Shown here: piece by piece, positions 18,577 through 27,074 of the stretch
Layout of the letters: each line of letters opens with the position of its first letter
Position numbering within the stretch: the stretch's first letter is position 1
NCBI GenBank assembly: GCA_002862085.1
Contig: PKCK01000082.1
Span: forward strand, 18,310 to 82,309
Source of the DNA: Planctomycetota bacterium
GTDB taxonomy: Bacteria > Planctomycetota > UBA1135 > GCA-002686595
Length of the DNA stretch: 64,000 nucleotides
Direction of reading: 5' to 3'
Notes under the pieces: generated by a model
The model's input: the letters and a program-made list of their open reading frames with translations, nothing else
Told to the model about the DNA's origin: nothing
Databases searched by the model: none
Translations under genes and position numbers: made by a program

Positions 18577-20369
18577 TGCACGCACCGATCCAACCCAAGA
18601 CCCCGCCTCTCCGCCGCGTCCGGCGCGCGCTCATGCTCGTGGCGCCGCTCGCGCTGGTGACGCCCTTCGCGTCGGCGCAGCGCGGCGGCGCCTCCCAGAG
18701 CTCCGTCGACGTCTCGCTGACGAGCGGCTACGCGAAGCTCGGCGAGGAGGTGCGGATCGTCATCCGCGCCACGGTCAGCGGGAACCGCGAGGTGGGCGGG
18801 CTCGAGAGCATCGAGCTCCCCGAGGTGGAGGGGCTCGACTTCGGCCGGGTCATGGGACCGAGCACCTCGAGCCGCTTCGAGATGGACGGCCGGGGTCGCA
18901 TGGTCGGGACCCAGACGCTGACCTACGCGGTCGCCGTGGCGGCCAGCCGGGTGGGGACCTTCGAGATCCCGCGGTTCCCCCTGCGGATCGACGGCAGGGA
19001 CATCACGGCGCCGGACGCGCCCATGACGCTGAAGGTGCTCGAGGACATCGAGGGCAGCCGCGCCCTGGTTCTCGAGCTCGAGGAGCTCCCCGCGCGAGTG
19101 TTCGAGGGCGAGCCCTACACGTTCGACCTGACCATCGGCTGGTCCATGGGGGTGCGCGGGGGGAGCGTCCTGCTGCAGGTCCCCTGGTGGGGCCGACAGG
19201 ACGGTGTCATCGAGCTCCAGCCCCAGCTCACCGGCGCCGAGCGCGGCTTCCCCATCGATCGCCGCGGCCGCTCCGAGCTCGCCGTCAGCGACCTCGGGGT
19301 GCGCGACCGCGACGGGGCTCCCTATCAGCTCTACCGTCTGCGCCGCCGCTTCGTCGCGACGCGCCCGGGGACCGTCAGCTTCCCCCGCACGGTCCTGGAG
19401 GTGTCCCGCGGGCGCGGGCGGGACGCCCTCTACCAGGTCGTCCCCGAGTTCTCGATCGAGGTCGTGCCGGTCCCCGAGGAGGGGCGGCCCCTCGACTGGA
19501 CGGGGGCGGTCGGGCCGATCGAGGTCAGCCGTGATGCGCAGCGCCGGGACATCGACCTCGGCGACAGCCTGGAGCTCTCCGTGCGCTACTCGGGCAGCGG
19601 CAACCTCGAGTTCTTCGAGGCCCCCAAGCTCGAGCGTGTCGAGGGTTTCGAGCGCTTCCGCGTCCTCGCGAGCACCGACGAGAAGACGCCGTTCATGCGC
19701 GCGATCGAGTACGAGCTGGTCCCCATGGGGCCGGACGTCACCGAGGTACCGCCCATCCCCTTGAGCGTGTTCGACCCGGAGTCGGGTGGGTACGTCACGA
19801 TCGCGACCGAGCCCATGACCATCCGCGTCAGCGGCGCGGCGTCCGACGAGGAGGATCCCTTCGCGGGGCTCGGGTCGGGCGAGGTCCCGGAGGGGCGCGC
19901 TCCGACGCTGCGTGACATCCAGCCCCGACCGGTCACGACGGGGCCGCGCTCGACGGGCGGCGGGCCGGGGGCGGGCGCCGGTCTGATCGCGCTCCTCGTG
20001 GCCTTCGGCGGCTGGGTGACGACGCGGCGGGCGGTACGACGCAGCGGCGATCCCGGCGGCCGGCGGGCGCGAGCGAAGCGGGGCGCCCTCGGCGCGCTGC
20101 GCCGCGAGCTCCGCGGGGCGGACGGTCCCGGGGCCCGCGCCCTCGCGCTCGAGCGGTTCCTCGCAGCGCGCACGGGCACGTCGCCCGGCGAGTGGATCGG
20201 GCGTAGCTCGCTCGTCGGCTCCGTGGACGGGGCCTCGGCCGCGCTCGAGCGCAGCTTCACCGAGCTGCGCGAGCGCCTCGACCGCGCGGCCTACCAGGGC
20301 GGCGCCGCCGCGCCGGGGGACGACGAGGTCGTCGCGCTGGCCAGACGGATCGTGCAGGAGGTGCGCTGA
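18573..20369 (+). CDS. batD: BatD (oxygen-tolerance family) protein
   Basis: A 598-residue exported protein. A signal peptide ends near AFASAQ (about residue 36). The mature part holds two Ig-like BatD repeats: residues 40-150 (with LGEEVRIVIRATVSG) and 260-430 (with FFEAPKLERVEGFERFRVL). A membrane helix at about 468-485 (GAGAGLIALLVAFGGWVTTR) is followed by a cytoplasmic helical tail of about 110 residues. This is the standard BatD plan. The start is GTG 18573 or ATG 18576, overlapping the batC stop; batE follows with a one-base overlap. Confidence 0.9.
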   Translation: MMHAPIQPKTPPLRRVRRALMLVAPLALVTPFASAQRGGASQSSVDVSLTSGYAKLGEEVRIVIRATVSGNREVGGLESIELPEVEGLDFGRVMGPSTSSRFEMDGRGRMVGTQTLTYAVAVAASRVGTFEIPRFPLRIDGRDITAPDAPMTLKVLEDIEGSRALVLELEELPARVFEGEPYTFDLTIGWSMGVRGGSVLLQVPWWGRQDGVIELQPQLTGAERGFPIDRRGRSELAVSDLGVRDRDGAPYQLYRLRRRFVATRPGTVSFPRTVLEVSRGRGRDALYQVVPEFSIEVVPVPEEGRPLDWTGAVGPIEVSRDAQRRDIDLGDSLELSVRYSGSGNLEFFEAPKLERVEGFERFRVLASTDEKTPFMRAIEYELVPMGPDVTEVPPIPLSVFDPESGGYVTIATEPMTIRVSGAASDEEDPFAGLGSGEVPEGRAPTLRDIQPRPVTTGPRSTGGGPGAGAGLIALLVAFGGWVTTRRAVRRSGDPGGRRARAKRGALGALRRELRGADGPGARALALERFLAARTGTSPGEWIGRSSLVGSVDGASAALERSFTELRERLDRAAYQGGAAAPGDDEVVALARRIVQEVR

Positions 20370-21154
20370 TGTTCGCGCGTACGACGCGGGGCGCGCTGGC
20401 GCTCCTGTTCCTCATGAGCGGGCTCCTCCTCGGAGCCGACAGCGCCCACGCCCAGGCCGAGGATGGCGCGGGGCCCGGGGCGACGCTGTGGAGGACCGGC
20501 GACAGGGACGCCGCGGTGCGCGCGTGGACCGAGGCCCTCGAAGCAGCCGAGGCGCCCGCCGCCGAGCGCGCGCGCCTCGCCTACAACCTCGGCGTCGCGG
20601 CCCACCGCGACGAGGATCCGCTCCTCGCGGTCGCGTGGTTCACGGCGTGCCTGCGCCTCGATCCGCGCCATCGAGACGCCCGCGCGAACCTGGCCATCGC
20701 CCGGACGGACGCCGCGCTCGAGGACGCCGACGGGGGAGGCCCCGCGTCGGCTGTCCTGGGCTGGGCGCGCCGCTACACCCGAAGTGAGGCCGAGTGGCTG
20801 GCCGTGCTCGGGAGCGTCCTGCTCCTCGCCGGCGGTCTCCTGGAGGCTTTCCGCGGCCGACCGGCGCGCATGGCCCTCTTCCTCGGCGTGGCGGTGCAGC
20901 CGGTGATGTGGGCGCCCCTGGCGGTGGCCATCGCGTCCGACGTGCCCGACGCGCACATGGTGGTCGAGCCCCGCGGGCTCCAGGTCCATCCCATGCCCGA
21001 GCCGGGTACCGACAAGGTCGGCAAGCTCGCGGCCGGTGACGTCGTCGAGGCCCTCGACGAGCTCCCCGGGTGGCGCAAGGTTCGCTTCGAGGGGGAGGAG
21101 CGCTGGGTCCGCGCGAGCGGCCTCGCGCCGCTCGACCTGGATCCGGGCCTTTGA
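20369..21154 (+). CDS. batE: BatE-type TPR/SH3 protein
   Basis: A 261-residue protein: signal peptide (residues 1-28), two TPR repeats (LWRTGDRDAAVRAWTEALEA and LAVAWFTACLRLDPRHRDA), two membrane helices (about 146-162 and 170-190) and a C-terminal bacterial SH3 domain (about 192-255, with WRKVRFEGEERWV). This TPR-TM-SH3 order is the BatE plan. Its ATG overlaps the batD TGA by one base. It is the last gene of the coupled set, 31 bp before the sulfatase-like gene. Confidence 0.88.
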   Translation: MFARTTRGALALLFLMSGLLLGADSAHAQAEDGAGPGATLWRTGDRDAAVRAWTEALEAAEAPAAERARLAYNLGVAAHRDEDPLLAVAWFTACLRLDPRHRDARANLAIARTDAALEDADGGGPASAVLGWARRYTRSEAEWLAVLGSVLLLAGGLLEAFRGRPARMALFLGVAVQPVMWAPLAVAIASDVPDAHMVVEPRGLQVHPMPEPGTDKVGKLAAGDVVEALDELPGWRKVRFEGEERWVRASGLAPLDLDPGL

Positions 21155-21185
21155 CCTCGGGGGCGGTCGTGTCACGATCACGCTG

Positions 21186-22670
21186 ATGAGCCTCTCTCGC
21201 ACAGCGCGTCGCGCCGCCCCCGTGGCCGCCTGCCTCGGGCTCTTCGCCGGCTGCGGCGAATCCGAGCTGCCGCTGGCCCGGGTCCGGGACGGGCAGGCCG
21301 AGATCACGGGGCAGGGGGTCCTGGTCGTGGTGGTCGACGGCCTCCGCTGGGACCACACGTCGCTCGCGGGCTACGACCGGGACACGACGCCCTTCCTGCG
21401 CAGCTTCGCGAGCGAGGGGATGGTCTTCACGGACGCCTGGTCGCCCACGGCCTCGCGGCTCGGAGCGCACGTGGCGATCCTGACCGGCTGCGACCCCGCC
21501 CTGGCGCGCCCGCCGCGTGCCACCGAGACGGAGGAGGAGGAGCTCACCGACTCCTGGTTCCTCCCCTCCTCCCTCGACCTGATGGGTCAGCCGTTCCTCG
21601 GAGCCGGTTGGACGACGGCGGCCTTCGTCGACGACCCGGACATCGCCGAGTTGCGCAGCTTCGACCGAGGCTTCCGGGAGTTCATCGCCTACGGCGGCGG
21701 TCCGGAGAACGAGGACGACGACGGCCAGGTCGGGGTGATCGGCGTGGGCGGACGCTTCGTCCAGTGGCTCTACGCCGAGCCCCTCGACCAGAACTGGTTC
21801 GCCTACGTCCACCTCGACGACCTGGAGCGGGTGCTCGCGGACCGCGAGGAGGGCTCCGCCTACCGCGCCAATCCGGAGCGGGACGATTGGGCGCCGCGGC
21901 CGGAGCTCTCGCGGGTCCCGCCGATCGGGATCACCGAGCCGATGCTGCACGCCCTCCCTCCCTCCCGGGCCGCGGAGGGGGAGCCGCTCACGCTGGGCCA
22001 GTACGAGCTGCGGTACGACCGCGGGATCCGCGCGATCGACAAGAGCCTGAGGCGACTCGTGGGCTACGCGGACAACTTCGGGCGGGCCGAGAACCTCACC
22101 ATCGTCATCGTGGGCAGCCACGGACTCTCCCTCGGCGAGGGGGGCCTGTACCTGCAGGCGGGACGCGCTGCCGAGGCGGATCTCCACGTGCCGCTCATCC
22201 TGCGGCCGTCGAGGGCCCTCGAGGAGGAGCTCGGATGGGACGAAGAGGAGCGCGGCCGCCGCGCCGGCGGCATCGTGAGCCTCGCCGACCTCGCGCCGAC
22301 CCTCGTCGAGCTCCTCGATCTGCGGCCGCCTGAGCACGTCCAAGGGGTCTCGCTGGTGCCCATGCTCCGGGACCCCGAGGCCGTCGTCCGGGACCGGGTC
22401 TTCCTGCGCGCGTCCGCCCTCGGAGGTCGCGGGGTCGCGGAGCCTGACGCGGTGCTGACCGCCGCGGACGATGGGGTGGTGAGCGTGCGCGCCCGCGGGG
22501 CCGGGTCGGAGCACGCCCTCGACGCGGGGCGAGGGACGTCCCTCCTGGATTCGTGGGCGGCGTTCCAGCTCCTGGAGCGCAGGGCGCTCCACTTCGGCGA
22601 GAGGGAGAGCGGCGTGGATCCGCGCGCGGAGCTCTTGCTGCTGCAGGGCGCCGCGGGCGCGACGCGCTGA
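21186..22670 (+). CDS. Sulfatase/alkaline phosphatase superfamily lipoprotein
   Basis: A 494-residue exported protein with lipobox FAGC (Cys23). The core matches arylsulfatase-like enzymes: VVVVDGLRWDHTSLAGYD (first metal aspartate Asp51), TTPFLRSFASEGMVF, and the nucleophile region SPTASRLGAHVAILTG. Two key positions differ from active sulfatases. There is no Cys/Ser-x-Pro-x-Arg formylglycine motif (PTASR instead), and the later metal site usually read as SDHG is GSHG. So it may be a phosphoesterase variant or inactive. A TPR-free C-terminal part includes a DLAPTLVELLDLRPPEHVQG segment typical of the family. It lies 31 bp downstream of batE and may belong to the Bat transcript. Confidence 0.82.
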   Translation: MSLSRTARRAAPVAACLGLFAGCGESELPLARVRDGQAEITGQGVLVVVVDGLRWDHTSLAGYDRDTTPFLRSFASEGMVFTDAWSPTASRLGAHVAILTGCDPALARPPRATETEEEELTDSWFLPSSLDLMGQPFLGAGWTTAAFVDDPDIAELRSFDRGFREFIAYGGGPENEDDDGQVGVIGVGGRFVQWLYAEPLDQNWFAYVHLDDLERVLADREEGSAYRANPERDDWAPRPELSRVPPIGITEPMLHALPPSRAAEGEPLTLGQYELRYDRGIRAIDKSLRRLVGYADNFGRAENLTIVIVGSHGLSLGEGGLYLQAGRAAEADLHVPLILRPSRALEEELGWDEEERGRRAGGIVSLADLAPTLVELLDLRPPEHVQGVSLVPMLRDPEAVVRDRVFLRASALGGRGVAEPDAVLTAADDGVVSVRARGAGSEHALDAGRGTSLLDSWAAFQLLERRALHFGERESGVDPRAELLLLQGAAGATR

Positions 22671-22710
22671 AAGCCCGCCGGCCTTCGCAGAGCTCGCGCG
22701 CCGTCGGAGC

Positions 22711-23490
22711 TCAGCTGCGCGGGCCGAGGTCGGGCGCTCGCTCCTCGTCACCTCCGCCAGGGCCGAACGCCACGTCCTCGGGCGGGCCGCTCTCGAGCTC
22801 CGCGGCCTGGCGAGCGGCGGGCGGCTTGACCGAGGTCCGGTGGAGTACCCAGCCGTGGGGGGCGTCCTCGAGCAGGATGCCGCTCCCGGTCGCGATGTGC
22901 ATGCGGTGGCTGGCCACGGGCGGGATGCCGACCGCGGCCGCCACCACGGCCCGGATGATCTGGCGGTGCGCGGTGATGACCGCCACCTGCCCGGCGGCCG
23001 CGCGCGCCGCCCCCTCCAAGCACGAGAGCCCGCGCGCGATCAGATCGGCCTCGCTCTCTCCCCCGTGTCCCCGCCAGGAGAGCGGATCCTCCCAGTAGGC
23101 GTCCGCATCGGCGTCCCAGCGCGCCCGGTACTCGTCGGCGTCGAGGCCCTGCCATCGGCCGCGGTGGACCTCCCTCAGCCCGTCCTCGATGCGGAGCTCG
23201 AGGCCCGTCGCGCGCGCGAGGCCCTCGCCCATGGCGCGGGCCCGGACGAGAGGAGAGCTCCAGATGGTCCGCAGACCGTCGAGGGCGGCCAGGGACTCGA
23301 CCGCGGCGCGGGTCTCCTCCTCGCCCTGCGCGCTCAGCGGGACGTCCGTGTCACCGTAGCTGGCGTGGGGTGCGTCCACGTGTCCGTGGCGGACGAGCCA
23401 CAGCGTCGACCCGGTCCCGGAGGAGGGGAGCGGCTCGCGCGGCGGTTCCGCGACGGCGCCTTCGGGGGGAGCGGGGGGATCGAGCTGCAT
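22711..23490 (-). CDS. Histidine phosphatase (phosphoglycerate mutase-like)
   Basis: A 259-residue cytoplasmic protein of the histidine phosphatase superfamily. The catalytic loop is LVRHGHV (Arg34-His35-Gly36), the conserved glutamate lies in the EVHRGRWQGLDADEY region, and the second histidine in VITAHRQIIRAVV. The layout is like CobC/GpmB-type broad-specificity phosphatases, so a sugar-phosphate or alpha-ribazole-phosphate substrate is possible but unproven. The first 27 residues and the last 35 are Pro/Glu-rich and unlike the family core. The ATG at 23490 was chosen because the frame upstream is antisense-like. It is convergent with the sulfatase gene 40 bp away and divergent from the ferredoxin gene. 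Confidence 0.82.
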   Translation of the reverse strand: MQLDPPAPPEGAVAEPPREPLPSSGTGSTLWLVRHGHVDAPHASYGDTDVPLSAQGEEETRAAVESLAALDGLRTIWSSPLVRARAMGEGLARATGLELRIEDGLREVHRGRWQGLDADEYRARWDADADAYWEDPLSWRGHGGESEADLIARGLSCLEGAARAAAGQVAVITAHRQIIRAVVAAAVGIPPVASHRMHIATGSGILLEDAPHGWVLHRTSVKPPAARQAAELESGPPEDVAFGPGGGDEERAPDLGPRS

Positions 23491-23649
23491 GGATTTTTTG
23501 GGCTGGTGTCGCGGATCGCGCGGACCATCATGTGCCGACGCCCGGGCCGAGGGCACCCCTCGCGGCCCGAACGTCGCGGTCGCCCGTCCGGGCGCCGCGT
23601 CCCACCCCAAGCGCACCGATCCTGCGCGCACGACCCCACAGAGCGCCCC

Positions 23650-23934
23650 ATGCCCCAACTCACCTTCGCGGCCACCGGCGAGAGCTACGACGTTCCCGAG
23701 GGGACGCGCTTCCTGGACTTCTGCCAGGAGAACAACCTTCCCCACGACTTCGGTTGCACCGTCGGCAGCTGCGGCACGTGCGCCTGCGTCGTGACCGAGG
23801 GCGCCGAGAGCCTCCCGTCGATCGGCGACGAGGAGTCCGAGACGGTCGAGATGGCCACGGACGAGGAGGGCGCGCGCCTCGGCTGCCAGCTCGTCATCAC
23901 CGGCGACATCACCGTCCGCGCCGCCGAGGTCTGA
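23650..23934 (+). CDS. [2Fe-2S] plant-type ferredoxin
   Basis: A 94-residue electron carrier with the plant-type [2Fe-2S] cluster motif: Cys-x4-Cys-x2-Cys in GCTVGSCGTCACV and a fourth cysteine in ARLGCQLV. The N-terminal beta-grasp (LTFAATGESYDVPEGTRFLD) is typical. Electron-transfer partners are not encoded next to it. It is the only short stand-alone redox protein here, and a link to the AOR-type oxidoreductase 25 kb away is possible but not shown. The ATG at 23650 gives exactly the family length; the frame is open much further upstream but without protein-like sequence. A large hairpin terminates it. Confidence 0.93.
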   Translation: MPQLTFAATGESYDVPEGTRFLDFCQENNLPHDFGCTVGSCGTCACVVTEGAESLPSIGDEESETVEMATDEEGARLGCQLVITGDITVRAAEV

Positions 23935-24000
23935 TCGCGCCGAAGTGAGCGTCGAAGCGGGAGGCCGTCGATCGCGGCCGGTGCTCCCGCGATGACGTGG

Positions 24001-24051
24001 GCGAGGGGTCCGGGCAGCGAGCGTCAGCGCTCAGCTGCCCGGGCCCCTCGC
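24001..24051. terminator. Bidirectional terminator covering the glpD stop codon
   Basis: An 18-bp stem (24001-24018 with 24034-24051, one G-T wobble) is extended by a further 5 bp (24019-24023 with 24028-24032) around a TCAG loop. The glpD stop codon (24031-24033) lies at the tip and one arm is glpD coding sequence. It can serve both the ferredoxin gene and the convergent glpD gene. There is no U-tract. Confidence 0.8.
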
Positions 24052-25344
24052 CGTTCGATCCCAGACGTCGACGTCCTCGAGCTTCGGCAGGACGAGCGTG
24101 CTCGTGTCCGCCCGGCGCGCCGCGTGCGACGGCAGCGATCCGCGCACCTCGTCCAGCACCTCCGCCGCGGTGTGCCGGTACCCCGTGAGCTTGCCGCCGT
24201 AGACGGTGAGCCAGCTCGGAGCGCGCCCGTCGTCCTTCAGGAAGACGACGTCCCGCGGTCTCGAGAAGGCGTCGCCCGCCGCGCGCGGAAGAACGCGGAG
24301 CCCCGCCCAGCTGTCGACGAGGTCCCCGCGGCTCTCGGGGAAGAAGCGCCGGTGCACGCCGAGGAGGTAGTCGACCTCCTGCTCGGTCGGCGAGATCCGG
24401 GCGGGATCGCCGTCGTAGACCCGCTCGGTCGTCCCGATCATGATCCTCCCGCGCCACGGGACCGAGAAGACCGCGCGTCGGTCGCTGGGCGCCTCGGTGT
24501 AGTAGATGCCGCGGCGCAGCTCGCCCTCGATCTCGACGTGGGTGCCGCCGACGAGGTCCACCTCGCGGACCGGCGGTGACGGCGAGGCCAGGGAGTTGAC
24601 GCGGTTCGCCCAGGGCCCCGAGGCGTTGACGACCACCCGGGCGCGGGCGCTCCGCTCGCAGCCCCCGCGCAGGAAGTGGACCCGCCACCCGTCCCCCTCG
24701 CGCTCCGCGCGTGCGACCTCGGCGCCCGCGTCCGCGAGGGCTCCGAGGTCGATGGCGCTCCGCAGGACCGCCCTGCAGAGCGCCGCGTCGTTGGTCTGGC
24801 CGTCGAAGTAACGGAACACCGCGCGGAGCCCCGCCGTGTCGAGGCCGTCGAGGCCATCCCACTCTCGTCGCGGCAGGCTCGAGAAGCGGGTGGTGGAGCG
24901 GAGCCGGCCCAGGAGCGCGTAGAGGCTCAGACCGGCGCGGATCGTCCAGCGGCTCCGGCTCGCGTCGCGATGGATGGGGATGTGGAAGGGGACGAGGCGC
25001 ACGAGGTGGGGCGCGATCTCGAGCAGGATGCGCCGCTCCGCGAGGGACTCGGCGACGAGGCGGAGCTGGAGCGTCTCCAGGTAGCGCAGGCCACCGTGGA
25101 TCAGCTTGCTCGAGCGGCTGGAGGTGCCGATGGCCGCCTCGCGGCGCTCGAGCAGACCCGCGCGCAGGCCCGCGGCTGCCGCGGCCTGGAGCACGCCGAC
25201 ACCCTGGATGCCCCCGCCGATGACCAGGAGATCGAGGTCCGCGCCGTCCACGCGGGTCTCGCTCTCGGGGGTGGGCGGCGCGGGCCGGCCTGGGCCCGTT
25301 CCCGGATGTCGCTCGCCCGGCGGCTCGCCTGTCGGGCCATTCAT
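24031..25344 (-). CDS. glpD: FAD-dependent glycerol-3-phosphate dehydrogenase, short form
   Basis: A 437-residue peripheral membrane flavoprotein that oxidises sn-glycerol 3-phosphate to dihydroxyacetone phosphate and passes electrons to quinone. The Rossmann motif is VIGGGIQGVG (residues 41-50), followed by the GlpD hallmark SSKLIHGGLRYLE. Other family segments are VVNASGPWANRV, IMIGTTERVYDGDP and SWAGLRVLPR, and the final FAD contact reads VYGGKLTGYRHTA. It is about 60-100 residues shorter than typical GlpD because the C-terminal helical cap domain is nearly absent. The first 35 residues are a Pro/Gly/Glu-rich extension. The ATG at 25344 is divergent from the lipoprotein gene 60 bp away. 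Confidence 0.88.
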   Translation of the reverse strand: MNGPTGEPPGERHPGTGPGRPAPPTPESETRVDGADLDLLVIGGGIQGVGVLQAAAAAGLRAGLLERREAAIGTSSRSSKLIHGGLRYLETLQLRLVAESLAERRILLEIAPHLVRLVPFHIPIHRDASRSRWTIRAGLSLYALLGRLRSTTRFSSLPRREWDGLDGLDTAGLRAVFRYFDGQTNDAALCRAVLRSAIDLGALADAGAEVARAEREGDGWRVHFLRGGCERSARARVVVNASGPWANRVNSLASPSPPVREVDLVGGTHVEIEGELRRGIYYTEAPSDRRAVFSVPWRGRIMIGTTERVYDGDPARISPTEQEVDYLLGVHRRFFPESRGDLVDSWAGLRVLPRAAGDAFSRPRDVVFLKDDGRAPSWLTVYGGKLTGYRHTAAEVLDEVRGSLPSHAARRADTSTLVLPKLEDVDVWDRTARGPGS

Positions 25345-25404
25345 GACCACGAACCTTCCATTCGCCTCCCTCGATCGCAAGGATGGACCGCGGAGGCACC
25401 GCAC

Positions 25405-25929
25405 ATGACTCTCTTCAACACCCGCGCCCTGGGGGCGCGAACCGCACTCGTGGGGGCGATGCTCGTCGGCTCGCTCACCTTCGTTTCGTGCTCCAGCACG
25501 ATCCCGCCCTTCAACGCTCCGATCCAGGAGCTGCGAGGCTTCAAGTCGCGCACGTTCCGCGGCACGGCCGAGGAGCTCCGCCCGGCGGTCATCGAGACCC
25601 TGCGCGAGGTGGGCTTCGAGGTCCACACGCGCGGCGAGGACCTCACGTTCATCAGCGGCAACCGTGGCATGGGCGCCGCCGCCGTGGGTGACCGCCGCGA
25701 GTGGACCCGCGTCGGCGTCCAGGTACGCCAGGTGGACATGCACCGCCGCGCGCCGCGGACCCTGATCGAGATCGACGCCGAGACGATCCAGGGCTCGAGC
25801 GAGGGCGCCATCGAGGCCAGCTTCGGCTCGGTCCCCAGCGCCTTCTACGAGGACTTCTTCCAGCGGGTCGAGGCCCGGGCCGAGGCCCTGCGCCCGAGGC
25901 CGGTGACCGGCTTCCTCATGCCGCGCTAG
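25405..25929 (+). CDS. Small lipoprotein of unknown function
   Basis: A 174-residue exported lipoprotein with signal sequence and lipobox FVSC (Cys29). The mature part is a compact alpha/beta domain: a strand-helix-strand with GTAEELRPAVIETLREVGFEV, then LTFISGNRGMGAA, then a basic strand HRRAPRTLIEIDAETIQG and a C-terminal helix FYEDFFQRVEARAEAL. This strand order resembles DUF3568/DUF4810-type small lipoproteins, but I do not recognise the family with certainty. It stands alone between divergent glpD and the M28-family gene. Confidence 0.75.
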   Translation: MTLFNTRALGARTALVGAMLVGSLTFVSCSSTIPPFNAPIQELRGFKSRTFRGTAEELRPAVIETLREVGFEVHTRGEDLTFISGNRGMGAAAVGDRREWTRVGVQVRQVDMHRRAPRTLIEIDAETIQGSSEGAIEASFGSVPSAFYEDFFQRVEARAEALRPRPVTGFLMPR

Positions 25930-26053
25930 GGCGAGCGATCCCGGCCCGGGGCACACCCGGGGCGCGGCTCACCAGGGGCCACGTCTCGCCTCAAGGGTGG
26001 GGCGGGCAGGAGGACGACGAGGGACAGAGCCCTCCGTCCACGCCTGCTCCGCC

Positions 26054-27049
26054 ATGAACTCCCAGATCAAACCCGCGATCTTCTTCTTCACGCTCGTGGC
26101 GCTCGGCGCGGCGGGCGTGGTGCACATGACGAGCCTGCCGACTCCCGGCGTGATCGGCTCGGAGGCGCCGAGGGAGCCGTCGTTCGGACAGCGTCGAGCC
26201 GCCGAGAACCTGCGGGACAGCGTCCTCTTCCAGTGCGAGGAGGTCGGCCGTCGCTCGGCGCGCTTCTCCCCTCAGCAGCGGATGCTGACGGACTACCTCG
26301 TGGACACGCTCGTCGCGAACCGCTTCGACGCGGAGCTGTTCGAGTACCAGGTCGACGGCGTGCGCCACCACAGCGTGATCGGCCGTCGCTCGGGGACGGA
26401 GACCGGCACCCTGCTGATCGGGACGCACTACGACACCTACAGCAAGAGCCCGGGCGCCAACTCGTCCGCGTCGGGCGTCGCCGCGATCGCCGAGGTCCTG
26501 CGCGGACTGCGTGACGAATCGACGGAGCGCTCGCTCGTCGTGGCCTTCTTCGGCACGGGCGAGAGCCCCTATCGCGGGGGGGACGGCATGGGGGCGCAGG
26601 TCTGGCTCGACGAGGCGCGCGCCGGCGGCCAGCGGATCGATCAGGCGATCATCGTCAGCAGCTTCGGCCTCTTCCGGTCGGGGACCGACGGGCAGAACTC
26701 GTCCTTCCCGTGGTACCTGATGTACCCGGACACGACCGACTGGGTCGGTATCTACGGCGGCTTCGGCGCCAAGGACGAAGTGGCCGAGGCGCTCGGCGTC
26801 TGGGGCCGCGTGACCGACCTCCCGGCGCGAGGCTTCGCCAGCCCGGCCTGGATGCTCGGCATCCCCTCGACCGACCAGGTGCCCTTCCAGGAGGCCGGGA
26901 TCCCGACGCTGCTGTTCTCGGACACGGGGAGCGAGCGCGACCCGAACATCGGGACGCGCGACGACGGGCCCCACGAGCTGCCGTTCGAAGAGATGGCCCT
27001 GCGCGTCCAGGCGCTGACGGAGGTCGTGAAGGAATACGCGAACCGCTGA
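26054..27049 (+). CDS. M28-family peptidase homologue with degenerate active site
   Basis: A 331-residue protein with an N-terminal hydrophobic segment (residues 6-22) that is a signal anchor. The fold matches zinc aminopeptidases of family M28, and the first ligand motif is intact (THYDTYS, His125-x-Asp127). The other metal and catalytic positions are changed. The usual GA[DN]DNASG reads GANSSASG, so the bridging Asp is Ser. The EE pair reads GE (Gly169-Glu170), losing the general base. The C-terminal histidine region reads RDPNIGTRDDG, without the expected Tyr-His. A zinc peptidase is therefore unlikely; a binding or structural role fits better. It sits 25 bp upstream of an ABC transporter pair. 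Confidence 0.8.
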   Translation: MNSQIKPAIFFFTLVALGAAGVVHMTSLPTPGVIGSEAPREPSFGQRRAAENLRDSVLFQCEEVGRRSARFSPQQRMLTDYLVDTLVANRFDAELFEYQVDGVRHHSVIGRRSGTETGTLLIGTHYDTYSKSPGANSSASGVAAIAEVLRGLRDESTERSLVVAFFGTGESPYRGGDGMGAQVWLDEARAGGQRIDQAIIVSSFGLFRSGTDGQNSSFPWYLMYPDTTDWVGIYGGFGAKDEVAEALGVWGRVTDLPARGFASPAWMLGIPSTDQVPFQEAGIPTLLFSDTGSERDPNIGTRDDGPHELPFEEMALRVQALTEVVKEYANR

Positions 27050-27061
27050 GCCCGGCGGGGG

Positions 27062-27067
27062 TATCGT
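27062..27067 (+). promoter_or_regulatory. -10 box of a probable leaderless ABC ATPase promoter
   Basis: TATCGT lies 7 nt before the ATG at 27075, overlapping the short gap after the M28-family gene. Spacing predicts transcription starting at the start codon. Confidence 0.45.
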
Positions 27068-27074
27068 CCCCGCC

